From assembly GCA_964598765.1 (NCBI GenBank), contig CAZRCZ010000024.1, positions 1 through 64,000 of the forward strand: a DNA stretch of 64,000 nt, written 5' to 3'. The DNA is from CAZRCZ01 sp964598765 (GTDB taxonomy: Bacteria; Sumerlaeota; Sumerlaeia; MVZB01; JAJFLK01). Position 1 is the stretch's first letter. Each line of letters begins with the position of its first letter. Made by a program: the position numbers and the translations under genes. Of the stretch, positions 43,701-52,813 are shown one piece after another. The notes beneath the pieces are model-generated. The model had not been told where the DNA came from and made no database searches. It saw only the letters and a list, made by a program, of their open reading frames with translations.

Positions 43701-43803
43701 TTCACCACCAAGACACAAAGACACCAAGTTCGGAAAAAGCGAATCATGCAGTCCGATTGTTTTCCGAAAGAATTCTTTGTGTCTTTGTGCCTTGGTGGTG
43801 AAA
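43701..43803. repeat. Paired-arm hairpin repeat
   Basis: TTCACCACCAAGACACAAAG and CTTTGTGCCTTGGTGGTGAA flank about 40 bases. Divergent genes lie on both sides, and the right arm lies just before the apgM start. Confidence 0.82.
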
Positions 43804-43827
43804 ATTACCGCTGAAGGGAAGGAAACC

Positions 43828-45054
43828 ATGACCTCGCACATCGAACTGCTTCGCCAACTCTCCCAACCGAATGAAAAAAGGATCGTCCTGCTCGTGATGG
43901 ACGGCGTCGGCGACATTCACGGCGGGGAATTTCCGCAAACGCCGCTCGAAAAAGCCGCGACCCCCAACCTCGACGCGCTCGCCGAGAAATCCATTTTGGG
44001 GCGGAGCCTGCCCGTGGAGCACGGCATCACGCCCGGCTCCGGCCCCGGCCATCTCGCGCTTTTCGGCTACGATCCGAAGGAGGAACGCCACCAGATCGGT
44101 CGCGGCGTTTTGGAGGCGTTGGGGATCGGCTACCATTTGAAACCGGACGAAATCGCCGCGCGCGGAAATTTCTGCACGATTGACGCCCAAGGACGGATTG
44201 CGGATCGCCGCGCCGGACGCCCCAGCAATGAGGAATGTCATCATCTCTCGTCGCTCTTAGACGATTCGATCATGCGGATTGACGAGGCGCACGTTCGAGT
44301 TCTGCCGGTGAAGGAACATCGCTTCTGCGTCGTGTTCGGCGGACCGAATCTCGATCCCGACCTTGAGGACACCGACCCGCAATTGGTGGGAGCGAAGCCG
44401 TTGCCGGCGCGCGCAAAGAACGACACGCCGAACGCGCGACGAACCCGCGAGATCGTCCAAAAATTCCTTGATCGCGCGTTTGATGTTTTGAAGGGGGAAA
44501 CCAAAGCCAATGCGCTGACGTTGCGCGGATTTTCCGCCCATCCCGGGCTTGCCACGTTCGAGCAGTTGTATCAACTTCATCCCGCCGCCGTGGCAAGTTA
44601 TCCCCTTTATCGCGGCGTCGCGCAGTTGGCGGGGATGAAAATCTTGGAAACAGGCGCGACTCCCGCCGATCAATTCGCCACGGTCGCGGCAAATTGGACC
44701 AAATATGATTTCTTCTTTGTTCACGTCAAGAAGACCGACTCCAGTGGCGAGGACGGCAATCTCGAAGCCAAAACCGCCGCCATTGAGGCCGTTGACTCCG
44801 CGCTTCCGGCGTTGCTCAATCTCAAGCCGGACGTTATCGCGATCACGGGCGATCACAGCACGCCTCATCCCATGCGCGGCCACTCTTGGCATCCGGTTCC
44901 GCTTTTAATCAATGGTTCCTTTTGCGACGTGGACCAGACGACGCGGTTCACCGAGAGCGAATGTCGCCACGGCGGACTCGGCACGATTCCCGCCGACCGA
45001 TTGATGGGGCTGTTGTTGGCCAACGCGGAGAAACTGACCAAGTTCGGCGCGTGA
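43828..45054 (+). CDS. apgM: 2,3-bisphosphoglycerate-independent phosphoglycerate mutase, archaeal type
   Basis: 408 residues. IVLLVMDGVGDIHGGEFPQT, PLEKAATPNLDALA and EHGITPGSGPGHLALFGYDP are the signature; the Ser of GSGPGHLAL is the likely phosphoserine nucleophile. VIAITGDHSTPHPMRGHSWH gives the metal ligands of the alkaline-phosphatase fold. Interconverts 3- and 2-phosphoglycerate in glycolysis. The start at 43828 has AAGGGAAGG about 5 bases upstream; the in-frame start at 43777 falls in a repeat arm. Confidence 0.93.
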   Translation: MTSHIELLRQLSQPNEKRIVLLVMDGVGDIHGGEFPQTPLEKAATPNLDALAEKSILGRSLPVEHGITPGSGPGHLALFGYDPKEERHQIGRGVLEALGIGYHLKPDEIAARGNFCTIDAQGRIADRRAGRPSNEECHHLSSLLDDSIMRIDEAHVRVLPVKEHRFCVVFGGPNLDPDLEDTDPQLVGAKPLPARAKNDTPNARRTREIVQKFLDRAFDVLKGETKANALTLRGFSAHPGLATFEQLYQLHPAAVASYPLYRGVAQLAGMKILETGATPADQFATVAANWTKYDFFFVHVKKTDSSGEDGNLEAKTAAIEAVDSALPALLNLKPDVIAITGDHSTPHPMRGHSWHPVPLLINGSFCDVDQTTRFTESECRHGGLGTIPADRLMGLLLANAEKLTKFGA

Positions 45055-45058
45055 GAAT

Positions 45059-45158
45059 GAAAACGCAGAGGCGCGGAGAGCGCAGAGTTTCGCGGAGGAA
45101 CTTGTCCGAATTCCAGTTGTTCCGCGCTCCTCGGCGGCCTCCGCGCCTCTGCGTTAAG
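45059..45158. repeat. Paired-arm repeat (CGCAGAGGCGCGGAG type)
   Basis: AACGCAGAGGCGCGGAGAG and CTCCGCGCCTCTGCGTT are reverse complements about 60 bases apart, with additional pairing inside. The element lies between apgM and a membrane protein gene. Confidence 0.82.
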
Positions 45159-45208
45159 TTTTCCTCGGAATTTGCGGACTCCCTCTTGAAATTTAGGGAA
45201 GACTCTTA

Positions 45209-46222
45209 ATGCTGTTCCCTCGTAAAGAACCGGCGGACACATGGTCGTTGCGGGAAGGGGATTTGCCCGAGGAATCTCTTTGGTCCTCGATCCATTATTT
45301 CCGCGATCTGGAGAATAATCCGGTTTTTCGGATGATTCTTCGTCGGAGAAAGCGGGAATTCTTAACCATAAAGAATCCCTTTGCATGGATCATTGCCGCT
45401 TTTCTAAACGGTTTCCTGATCCTAAGAATTCTCCCCTTCTTCTACCCGGGAATGCGCCTTATGCCCGTCACAGTTCTGCTTTTGGCAATCTTGATGATGT
45501 TTGTCCCTCCTCTTTGCATGGAGGGATTTGATCTCTGCAAGCCCGGGCAAAGGGATTTGATCCTTTTGATCGAATTACCGTGTGTTGCAGACATAATTCA
45601 ATCAGGAGTGTCTTCCTCCACGATTCTTGCCGGAATGTGGGGAAACATGGGGAGTCATCGCCGAGTTCAATTAATTCGTTGGATGTTTCGCGTGGCACTC
45701 ATTTTCTATGCGGGTGTAATTCTCTGGTTACATCTGCGATATGCTTGGGCGCGGGGGTATGAGATCTTAATTCTTCTTGTCGGAGTTTGCGTTTCGTCGG
45801 CGGCTTTGGGTAATCTTCGTTTCGCCCCTTACAATTTTCTCCCGAGTTGGAAAGAAACTTTGAGGACGGAGCGCCTTTTGCTTGAAGCGCGCCTCGACGC
45901 CGCTCAAGCGGCCAAACGCTCCCCTCCGTGGTTCTTTAAGAAATTTGTCAGCTTCGTTAAGGGCGTGAGTGTCTTCGTGCTTATCGTGATCCCTCTGTGC
46001 GTCGTTCTCTGGAATTCGGGCAAATCGCTCTTTCTTATGGAAAGCGCTGTCCTTTTGCTTCTGTGCTATTGGGACGGATTTGGAAACGGCCAAAAATCCC
46101 GCGATCGCGCCGACGCATACTTGGGACAAATCTCCTCGGAAATCAAAAACATCCTCGATCTCGCGCAAACCCTGTTGTTTGAAAATCCGAAAAATTGGCG
46201 CGAGCCGGGAGGGTCTCGATGA
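45209..46222 (+). CDS. Polytopic membrane protein of unknown function
   Basis: 337 residues. Six hydrophobic segments or so: about 57-75, 83-100, 159-178, 187-203, 253-272 and 276-289. Soluble parts lie at the N-terminus (50 residues) and between helices 4 and 5, and the tail is amphipathic (SEIKNILDLAQTLLFENPKN). No family motif is recognised; the layout recalls ABC-2-type permease subunits but no ATPase gene is adjacent. The ribosome site AGGGAAGA lies just upstream of the ATG. It sits between repeats and a HEPN/MNT pair. Confidence 0.72.
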   Translation: MLFPRKEPADTWSLREGDLPEESLWSSIHYFRDLENNPVFRMILRRRKREFLTIKNPFAWIIAAFLNGFLILRILPFFYPGMRLMPVTVLLLAILMMFVPPLCMEGFDLCKPGQRDLILLIELPCVADIIQSGVSSSTILAGMWGNMGSHRRVQLIRWMFRVALIFYAGVILWLHLRYAWARGYEILILLVGVCVSSAALGNLRFAPYNFLPSWKETLRTERLLLEARLDAAQAAKRSPPWFFKKFVSFVKGVSVFVLIVIPLCVVLWNSGKSLFLMESAVLLLLCYWDGFGNGQKSRDRADAYLGQISSEIKNILDLAQTLLFENPKNWREPGGSR

Positions 46223-46250
46223 GGCATCTGGAACGGCCCAGCGCTTTTGC

Positions 46251-46634
46251 TCAAATCAGAAGGGTCTGGACGTAATCCAGAAGTTTGGTGATCGCTTCAA
46301 TCGTAGCCAACCGCTCAACGGGCGGCGCCGGCGACGCAAGTTCCTCATAGCGAAATTGCACCGCGAACTGCGTCAATGCCCTCAGTTCCCGAAAATCGCC
46401 CGTTTGTTCGCCCGACTCGTTGAGCAAACCGAGCAACTCCCCGAGATCGTGCCGAAGCGGGTATTCCAGACTTTTGGAAGTCGCCCAAGCTTTGAGCGCT
46501 TTTTCCGCCGCTTGTTGGGCGTGAAAGCCAAAAATCTCGATCTCGAAAACAGCGGGATCGGTCATCCCCGCCAATGCCTTCAAATCTTTGCGGGCGAGCG
46601 CCAAAAGTCGGCGCGCGTGTTCAAGGTCGTTCAT
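46251..46634 (-). CDS. HEPN-domain protein
   Basis: 127 residues from ATG 46634, which overlaps the end of the MNT gene by 14 bases. DLEHARRLLALARKDLKAL, FGFHAQQAAEKALKAWAT and YPLRHDLGELLGLL form the all-helical HEPN fold. The His-Asp-Leu segment is the conserved HDL region. I see no convincing R-x4-6-H RNase motif, so catalytic HEPN activity is doubtful by eye. It is the partner of the nucleotidyltransferase upstream in a type of toxin-antitoxin or kanamycin-transferase-like pair. Confidence 0.88.
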   Translation of the reverse strand: MNDLEHARRLLALARKDLKALAGMTDPAVFEIEIFGFHAQQAAEKALKAWATSKSLEYPLRHDLGELLGLLNESGEQTGDFRELRALTQFAVQFRYEELASPAPPVERLATIEAITKLLDYVQTLLI

Positions 46635-46959
46635 AGACCAACCGGCCTTCCCGCCGGGCACGGGCGATGACGTGGTTGGTAGTATTACCCCAAAAATCCG
46701 CTTCGTCGCTTGAATAAACCAGAATGTCCTTATCCACGCCCACCGAGCCGACGGCGAGGGCGAGGCGATTCGCCTCGTCGAAACGGTTTCGGAGCGGACC
46801 GAATGGCTCCTGCTCGACGACCAACAGATCAACGTCCGAGTCCTCGCGGGGATTACCTCGTCCGCGCGAACCAAAAAGATAAATGCGCTCGGGGTGAGCC
46901 GCGTGAACGATCGCGGAAACCATTTTTTCAACGATCTCGTCGGAAAATACGCTTGGCAT
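46621..46959 (-). CDS. MNT-type minimal nucleotidyltransferase
   Basis: 112 residues. YLFGSRGRGNPREDSDVDLL holds the G-S-x-D-x-D site of the polymerase-beta fold (GSRGRG, then DVD). Together with the HEPN protein it makes an HEPN/MNT module; in studied cases the MNT protein adenylylates its HEPN partner to silence it. The start is MPSVFSDEI at 46959. The gene overlaps its partner. Confidence 0.9.
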   Translation of the reverse strand: MPSVFSDEIVEKMVSAIVHAAHPERIYLFGSRGRGNPREDSDVDLLVVEQEPFGPLRNRFDEANRLALAVGSVGVDKDILVYSSDEADFWGNTTNHVIARARREGRLVYERP

Positions 46960-46983
46960 CTGGCTTACCGCACGCGTTCTGCT

Positions 46984-48429
46984 CTACGCAAACAATTCCA
47001 TGATCGGTTTTCCCAAGCCGTCTTTCGTCACGTAGAACGGACGTTGTTCGATTTCGTAGCTGGTCTTGGGGGAAATGCCCATGGCGCGGTAGAGGGTCGC
47101 GTGGAGGTCCTCAATGTGGACGGGATTTTCGACGCTTTTGCAGGGGCGTTCGTCGGCGGTTTTGCCGTAGAGGAATCCCTTCTTCATTCCGCCGCCGAAC
47201 ATCAGCACGGAGCCGGCATCGGTGAAATGGCGGTGCATTCCGTAGTGCTTCATCTCGCTGATGACAGCGGGAACCTCGACCTGATTGGTGACGGTTTTAT
47301 CGGGTTTGCCCTCGGTCATCATGTCGCGGGAGAATTCGCTCGCCAAGACAATCAACGTGCGATTGAGCAAGCCGCGCTCCTCCAGATCGAGGACGAGTTG
47401 CGCGATCGGCGCGTCAATCGCCTTCTTCATGTCCACGAGGCGCGTGTTGCCGTTTTCGTGCGTGTCCCAATACTTGAACGGCTCGTATTCGCTCGTGACC
47501 TCGATGAACCGCGCTCCGGCTTCGGTCAACCGGCGGGCGAGAAGACAACCCAACCCGAATCGCCCGGTGTTATATTTGTCGTAGCTCGCCTTGGGTTCGA
47601 GCGCGAGATCGAACGCCTTGGCGGCGGGAGAAGTCAGAAGGCGGTGCGCGTTTTCCATCGAGCGCAGAAGCGATTCCTTCTGATACCCGCTTCCGTATTT
47701 GCCGACGGGACTTGAAGAAATTAGCTTCTTGTAAAGTTTGTCGCGATTCTCGAATCGTCCGGGAGTCATGCCGCCCGGAGGACGGACCGTCTCGACCGCC
47801 TGATCGGGATAAGCGATCATGAAGGGACCGTATTCGCTTCCGAGAAATCCGGCGGTGTGAAACGCCTTGAGTTCCTCCCCTTCCCCGACGTCGAGCCGCT
47901 GGCCGATGTCAATGAAGGCGGGAAGATCGGGGTTCTTGGGTCCGAGCGTCCGCGAGACGAACGCGCCGACATGGGGACAGGCAACCGTCTGCGGCGGCGC
48001 ATAGCCCGTGTGCCAATGATATTGATGGCGCGAGTGAAGAATGAATCCCAAATCGCCGGCGGTGTAGGTGCGGATAAGCGTCGCGCGGTCCATGACCTTT
48101 GCGATGTTTTCCAGACCCTGCGAAATCTTGATGTTATCCACGACGGTGTCAATCGCGGGGAAGGTCGAGAGGACGCGGTTCGGATCGAGTCCCTTTTCGT
48201 AGGGGGTGAATCGTTTGGGATCGAACGTTTCAGTGTGCGCCATGCCGCCGGCCATCCAGAGGATGATGAGCGTGTCGGCGGTCGGCGTGATTTTTTCGAG
48301 CGGCTCGGCGGAGGGCAAAAGCCTCGGGGCGCCCGCAGTCAAGGCCGAAAGCGTCGCGGCGGATGCGATCTTCAAGAAATCGCGGCGATCTTGTTGATTG
48401 AGAAGTATCGAGCAGTCGGTTCGATTCAC
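46984..48429 (-). CDS. DUF1501 protein, Tat-exported
   Basis: 481 residues. DRRDFLKIASAATLSALTAG is a twin-arginine signal. The body follows DUF1501: TLIILWMAGGMAHTETFDPK, ATLIRTYTAGDLGFILHSRH, RFGLGCLLARRLTEAGARFI and TLIVLASEFSRDMMTEGKPD. The fold is alkaline-phosphatase/sulfatase-like, but the substrate is not known; the family is greatly expanded in Planctomycetes and relatives, usually beside DUF1553-type cytochrome proteins. Here a haem/copper protein gene is the divergent neighbour. Confidence 0.93.
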   Translation of the reverse strand: MNRTDCSILLNQQDRRDFLKIASAATLSALTAGAPRLLPSAEPLEKITPTADTLIILWMAGGMAHTETFDPKRFTPYEKGLDPNRVLSTFPAIDTVVDNIKISQGLENIAKVMDRATLIRTYTAGDLGFILHSRHQYHWHTGYAPPQTVACPHVGAFVSRTLGPKNPDLPAFIDIGQRLDVGEGEELKAFHTAGFLGSEYGPFMIAYPDQAVETVRPPGGMTPGRFENRDKLYKKLISSSPVGKYGSGYQKESLLRSMENAHRLLTSPAAKAFDLALEPKASYDKYNTGRFGLGCLLARRLTEAGARFIEVTSEYEPFKYWDTHENGNTRLVDMKKAIDAPIAQLVLDLEERGLLNRTLIVLASEFSRDMMTEGKPDKTVTNQVEVPAVISEMKHYGMHRHFTDAGSVLMFGGGMKKGFLYGKTADERPCKSVENPVHIEDLHATLYRAMGISPKTSYEIEQRPFYVTKDGLGKPIMELFA

Positions 48430-48573
48430 GACGAGTCTCCATCGGCAATTTTACGCTCAATCCCGCGCAGTTCAAGGATTTTGCCGAAAAAATGTTCCGC
48501 CCGAAAATGATTTCATCTTTAGCCAAACCCAAAACTTAAATTGCTGGTCATCCCTATAGTTGCGTGGGAGGGC

Positions 48574-48602
48574 TTGCAAGTCCTCGGTAATCGGATTAGA
48601 AT
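48574..48602 (+). promoter_or_regulatory. Candidate sigma-70-type promoter for the cytochrome gene
   Basis: TTGCAA at 48574-48579 and TAGAAT at 48597-48602 with exactly 17 bases between. The transcript would start about 30 bases before the ribosome site AGGAG and ATG at 48638. The opposite gene starts 200 bases away. Confidence 0.5.
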
Positions 48603-48637
48603 AACGTTCGATGGTTCATTTCAAAGGAGATAAACCC

Positions 48638-49942
48638 ATGATGATGCCTCGATGGATGAAGACCGCGATTCTCGCCTTGGGTGGAATTGCGTTGGGGAGC
48701 TACGCCGCCGGAGCGCGGGCCGACGACACGGCCTCGGAAACCGGCGTGACGTTCTATAAGGACATTCTTCCGATTTTGCAATCCAACTGCCAAAATTGCC
48801 ATCGTCAAGCCGGACAGAACCTTTCCGGCATGATCGCGCCGATGGGATTGATGAGCTACGAAGAGGTCCGTCCGTGGGCGAAATCCATCGCGAAGGTCGT
48901 CAAGGAACGGCAGATGCCCCCTTGGCACGCCACTCCGCAATTTCACGGCATATTCCGCAATGAGCGGACGTTGACCGAGGAGCAAATCAGCACGCTCGTC
49001 AAGTGGGTTCAGAACGGATCTCCCGCGGGACGCGCCGAAGAGGCACCGGCCCCCAAAGTTTTCACCAGCGTGGACGGATGGACCATCGGCAAGCCCGATT
49101 TGATCGTCACGCCGGAAAAACCGTATTTCGTCAAGGATGACGTTTGGGACCAATATCAGAATATCCCCATCAAGCTGACCGAAGCCCAGCTTCCCGAAGA
49201 CCGCTACATCAAGGCGTTGGAATTCCGCCCCGGAAACAAGGTCGTTCATCACATCATCGCCTTCGCCCACGCTCCGGGGGACGATATGGCGATGGATCGC
49301 GGGATGATCGGCGGGATGGCTCCCGGAACCGACCCGACGACTTTGCAGGATGGATACGGCCTTCTTCTTAAGAAGGGATCAACGGTCATTTTTCAGATGC
49401 ATTACCATAAGGAGAAAGGCGCGGGAACGGGGGTTGAGGAGCGATCCGAGATGGCGTTGAAATTCTACGACAAGCCCGTGGCGCACGCCGTTCACATCGA
49501 GCCGATCAGCAACGGACGGTTCGAAATTCCTCCGTTCACCTCGAATTGGAAGGTCGGGATGGGACGGACGTTTGACAGGGACATCATCATTACGTCGCTT
49601 CTTCCGCACACGCATCTTCGCGGGACCGCCGCGAAATACGTGGCGTTCTACCCCGACGGCAAAGAGGAAACGTTGCTCGAAGTTCCGAGCTACGATTTCA
49701 ACTGGCAGACCGATTACATGTTCAAGGAACCGAAGAGGATTCCCGCCGGAACGCGGATCGAGGCGACGATGGTGTATGACAACTCCGCCGAGCGGCAAAA
49801 GCGCGCTCCCGAGGTTGATCCCACGCGCGCGGTTCGTTTCGGCGGCCCCACGACCGACGAGATGGACCTCGCTTGGATGACCTACACCGAAACCGAACCG
49901 ATCAAAACGCCCGCCGCCGTCGCGTCGGGAGCGGGACAATAA
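48638..49942 (+). CDS. Cytochrome c domain fused to a copper monooxygenase-like domain
   Basis: 434 residues. After a signal (AILALGGIALGSYAAGARAD) the haem motif CQNCH occurs near residue 54, with METHIONINE candidates in MPPWHATPQF. From about residue 150 the fold resembles the PHM/DBH copper type II ascorbate-dependent monooxygenases: KVVHHIIAFAHAPGD, VIFQMHYHKE and LLPHTHLRGTA give His pairs for copper. A fusion of c-type cytochrome and copper monooxygenase-like domain suggests electron input from respiration to an oxidation outside the cell; the substrate is unknown. AGGAG lies 8 bases before ATG 48638. A 16-bp gap leads to the next gene. Confidence 0.85.
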   Translation: MMMPRWMKTAILALGGIALGSYAAGARADDTASETGVTFYKDILPILQSNCQNCHRQAGQNLSGMIAPMGLMSYEEVRPWAKSIAKVVKERQMPPWHATPQFHGIFRNERTLTEEQISTLVKWVQNGSPAGRAEEAPAPKVFTSVDGWTIGKPDLIVTPEKPYFVKDDVWDQYQNIPIKLTEAQLPEDRYIKALEFRPGNKVVHHIIAFAHAPGDDMAMDRGMIGGMAPGTDPTTLQDGYGLLLKKGSTVIFQMHYHKEKGAGTGVEERSEMALKFYDKPVAHAVHIEPISNGRFEIPPFTSNWKVGMGRTFDRDIIITSLLPHTHLRGTAAKYVAFYPDGKEETLLEVPSYDFNWQTDYMFKEPKRIPAGTRIEATMVYDNSAERQKRAPEVDPTRAVRFGGPTTDEMDLAWMTYTETEPIKTPAAVASGAGQ

Positions 49943-49957
49943 CGGAATTTTGCGGGA

Positions 49958-50629
49958 ATGAAGATCATCACAAATTCTTGGACTCTTCTCGCGGCGATAG
50001 CGTTGTGCGGAGTGATTGAGTGCCCGAGGAATGTTCGGGCGCAGAATCAGGACGCCTCCGCGACAAGCGGCGCCGAAGGGAGCGGCTCGCGCGCCGGCGC
50101 CCGCGCGCGTCGGGAACGCGGCGCGTTCGGAACGACCACGCTCCGGTTCTCCGACAAAGAGGTCCGAATCATGTTCGGCAAATCCTCCGCCAAGGGAGCA
50201 AGCTACGAACAACTGGCCAAAACCAAGGACGGCGCGATCCTCCGTTTTCTCGATCAGTCCCCTCCCAAGCTGACGACGCAGACCGATCTCAAATTCGGCG
50301 ACAAGGTGATCAAGAGAGGAAACGTTTCCAAAGATTACCCGGGGGTCTATGCCCTTTGGCTGAAAAGAGTCGGCGACGGATGGCATTTGGTTTTCAACAA
50401 CGAGGCCGACGTTTTTGGAACGATGCACGATCCCAAGGCCGATGCCGCCGAGGTGCCGATCACCGCGAGCAAGAGCGCGACGGAAACGCCGAATTTCACC
50501 GTCGAACTCAAGCTGGAAGGAACGACCGGAGTCTTGCGAATTGCGTGGGGTTCGCAAGAGTGGACGACGAAGTTTGAGGAAGCGGCTCCTCCCGCACCCG
50601 AGCAAAAACCCGCCAAGCCCGCGAAGTAG
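49958..50629 (+). CDS. Secreted DUF2911-like protein
   Basis: 223 residues. Signal SWTLLAAIALCGVIECPRN. The body shows DUF2911 features: LTTQTDLKFGDKVIKRGNVS, YPGVYALWLKRVGDGWHLVF, TMHDPKADAAEVPITASKS and TGVLRIAWGSQEWTTKFE. A Gly/Ala/Arg-rich segment (GSGSRAGARARRE) lies before the domain, and the tail ends EQKPAKPAK. The function of the family is unknown. It is 15 bases after the cytochrome gene, thus probably the same transcript. Confidence 0.75.
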   Translation: MKIITNSWTLLAAIALCGVIECPRNVRAQNQDASATSGAEGSGSRAGARARRERGAFGTTTLRFSDKEVRIMFGKSSAKGASYEQLAKTKDGAILRFLDQSPPKLTTQTDLKFGDKVIKRGNVSKDYPGVYALWLKRVGDGWHLVFNNEADVFGTMHDPKADAAEVPITASKSATETPNFTVELKLEGTTGVLRIAWGSQEWTTKFEEAAPPAPEQKPAKPAK

Positions 50630-50697
50630 AAATCCGCGCGTCTTCTTCCTCTCCCCTGCCCTAGCTTTTTGAAATCCGAAAAGCTAAACTGCCCGCC

Positions 50698-51153
50698 ATG
50701 ACACTCCTCGAACGCCTCAACGATGAAATCAAAGCGGCGATGCTGGCCAAGAACAGCGCGCGGTTGTCCTCCCTGCGGCTGATGAAAAGCGAACTGATGA
50801 AGGCCGAGGTGGATCAAGGCAAGGAACTGAGCGCCGAGGGAGCAATCAAAATTCTCAATCGCATGGTCAAGCAAAGGCGCGACTCGATCGAACAATTTCG
50901 CGCCGCCAGTCGCAACGATCTTGCCGACAAGGACGAGGCGGAGATGAAGGTCATCGAGAGTTTTCTCCCTGCGCCCATTTCCATGGAGCAAATTGACAAG
51001 GTCATAGACGAAACATTGGCAGAAATCGGCCCCGTCTCGTCCAACACGACCACCGGCATGTTGATGGGGCGGGTCATGGGCAAACTGAAGGCCACGGGCT
51101 TGTCGTTCGAAGCGCGGGCCGTGAGCGACCGCATCTTGCAACGTCTCCAATGA
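50698..51153 (+). CDS. yqeY: GatB/YqeY domain protein
   Basis: 151 residues. LLERLNDEIKAAMLAKNSAR, SLRLMKSELMKAEV and FRAASRNDLADKDEAEMKVI match YqeY, followed by the helical tail with FLPAPISMEQIDKVIDETLA and GMLMGRVMGKLKATGLSFEA. The tail resembles the tRNA-binding domain of GatB, but the cellular role is unknown. No ribosome site is evident. The stop overlaps the next ATG (ATGA). Confidence 0.92.
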   Translation: MTLLERLNDEIKAAMLAKNSARLSSLRLMKSELMKAEVDQGKELSAEGAIKILNRMVKQRRDSIEQFRAASRNDLADKDEAEMKVIESFLPAPISMEQIDKVIDETLAEIGPVSSNTTTGMLMGRVMGKLKATGLSFEARAVSDRILQRLQ

Positions 51154-52763
51154 AATCCGGCGAGCGTTACGGATTCGGTTGGCTGGCGGTTGTCCTCGCC
51201 GTCGGCGTGATCGTTCGTCTCTCCCCCGCTCTTTTTGAAATTCCGCTCGGACGCGATATCATCGAATACCGAAATATCGCGGAGAATCTCCAAAAGGGAA
51301 AAAGTTTCACGCTCGACATCAAGGCGTATCACGCCGTTGCGACGCCGGTTCGTCATTATTCCGGCTACGACCGCGCGCCGCTTTTTCCGTTGGTTCTCCG
51401 TGGCCTCCAATTTTTCCTTTCGCCCGAAATGGCGGGCCGCGTGGTCGGTCCCGCGCTTTTTCTTCTCATTCTCATTTTGGCTTATGACTTGGTCCAGCGC
51501 GCTCAATCGGCGCAAGCCGCATTCTGGACGGGACTGCTCGTCGCGGTTCATCCCAACCTTGTGGAAATTTCGCTCATTCCGCTGACCGAAATTCTGACGC
51601 TTTTCTTGCTGACCCTCGCGTTGTGGGGATATTTTCGGCGCGAATCTCCGCTCCTCACCGGCTTGGCTTGCGCGCTCGCGTTCATGACCCATCCAAGTTC
51701 GCTCCTAGTGTCGGTGGTATTCGGCGCGGCTTATTTCTTGCGGTTTTCGCGCCAGTCATGCGCATCCTCCCGCTTTGAATTTCCCATATTTCTTGGGATG
51801 GCTCTCTTGGGTCCGATCGGACTCGCCGTCATCAACTTCGCCTCCGGTGCGCCGATCTTTTTGACGCCGCAAAACTTTTTGCTCCGCGAACTGAGTTTCA
51901 CCGACCATCTCCATTACTTTCATCAAGGCAGGGTCTATTCCTCGACTTGGGCGTTGCTTGCCGATCAACCCGGCGCGGTGATCAAAAAGATTCTCAAGAA
52001 CGGCTATTACTATTTGAAGACGTTCGGCGGGACGAATGGAGGGTTGGGCATTCTGCTCCCCGGCCTTGTTCTTGCTTCCTGTTGGATAGCCATCGTTCCC
52101 CGCGCTCGCCGCTACTTCCTACCGGCGGCGCTCGCTTTGACTCAATTGGCTTTTATCACCTGCATCTGGCCAACATTCGATGCGGAAAGATTTTTGGGGA
52201 GCGTTTATCTCAACACAATTTTTTTCACCGGATTGGGAATTTCGATTGCCTCGTCGGCGTTGAAGGAAAGAATTCCCGATTCTCCTGCCCGACACGCGAT
52301 GACCGTCTTTCTTAGTACCGTTATTCTCCTCTGGCTGGTTCAGGACGCCGACCGATCCTATCAGGCATGGCGCGAATGGACGATGGGAAGTCCCTATTCC
52401 AACAACCTCGAAGCCCTCTGGCAAAACGAATCGGTGAAAAACATTGAGAACGACTTGAAGATTCTGCGAGATCGCGGAGCGTTCACGGACGACACCATCA
52501 TCGCCTCCAACGAGCCGTGGCTCGCGCACCAGATCGCCCATTGTCCGACGGTCATCATTCCCTACGACCTTGAGCGGAATGAGTGGATGGATTTCCTCGA
52601 CCGATGGAAGGCGCGATACGTTTTGATCCACCGGGGCGATTGGCCGAACGGGTCAATGAACCATCTGAACGAATTGGAGCAATCGCTCGCCGTCCGGCAA
52701 TGGAAGAGAATTCCCGAACAGGGAGAATTGGATTTGTGGCAAAACCCCCACAACGGGACCTAA
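51150..52763 (+). CDS. GT-C family membrane glycosyltransferase-like protein
   Basis: 537 residues. Helices begin with FGWLAVVLAVGVIVRLSPAL; the first loop has EIPLGRDIIEYRNIAENLQK with acidic residues, then YDRAPLFPLVLRGLQFFL, as expected for the PMT/ArnT-like GT-C fold. About ten helices in total and a soluble C-terminal domain of 140 residues. It is likely to use a lipid-linked sugar from the GT2-type synthase elsewhere in the window. Coupled to yqeY by an ATGA overlap. It is convergent with the kinase fusion gene. Confidence 0.78.
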   Translation: MKSGERYGFGWLAVVLAVGVIVRLSPALFEIPLGRDIIEYRNIAENLQKGKSFTLDIKAYHAVATPVRHYSGYDRAPLFPLVLRGLQFFLSPEMAGRVVGPALFLLILILAYDLVQRAQSAQAAFWTGLLVAVHPNLVEISLIPLTEILTLFLLTLALWGYFRRESPLLTGLACALAFMTHPSSLLVSVVFGAAYFLRFSRQSCASSRFEFPIFLGMALLGPIGLAVINFASGAPIFLTPQNFLLRELSFTDHLHYFHQGRVYSSTWALLADQPGAVIKKILKNGYYYLKTFGGTNGGLGILLPGLVLASCWIAIVPRARRYFLPAALALTQLAFITCIWPTFDAERFLGSVYLNTIFFTGLGISIASSALKERIPDSPARHAMTVFLSTVILLWLVQDADRSYQAWREWTMGSPYSNNLEALWQNESVKNIENDLKILRDRGAFTDDTIIASNEPWLAHQIAHCPTVIIPYDLERNEWMDFLDRWKARYVLIHRGDWPNGSMNHLNELEQSLAVRQWKRIPEQGELDLWQNPHNGT

Positions 52764-52813
52764 GGAAAGCGCTCGCGTTCAGACGCTTGCCACGATCCGT
52801 CACCCGCGATGCG

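Noticed and set aside
48530..48610. Possible small RNA or tRNA in the DUF1501/cytochrome gap
   Set aside because: No cloverleaf and no conserved TTCGA arm could be formed; the region is better read as a promoter.
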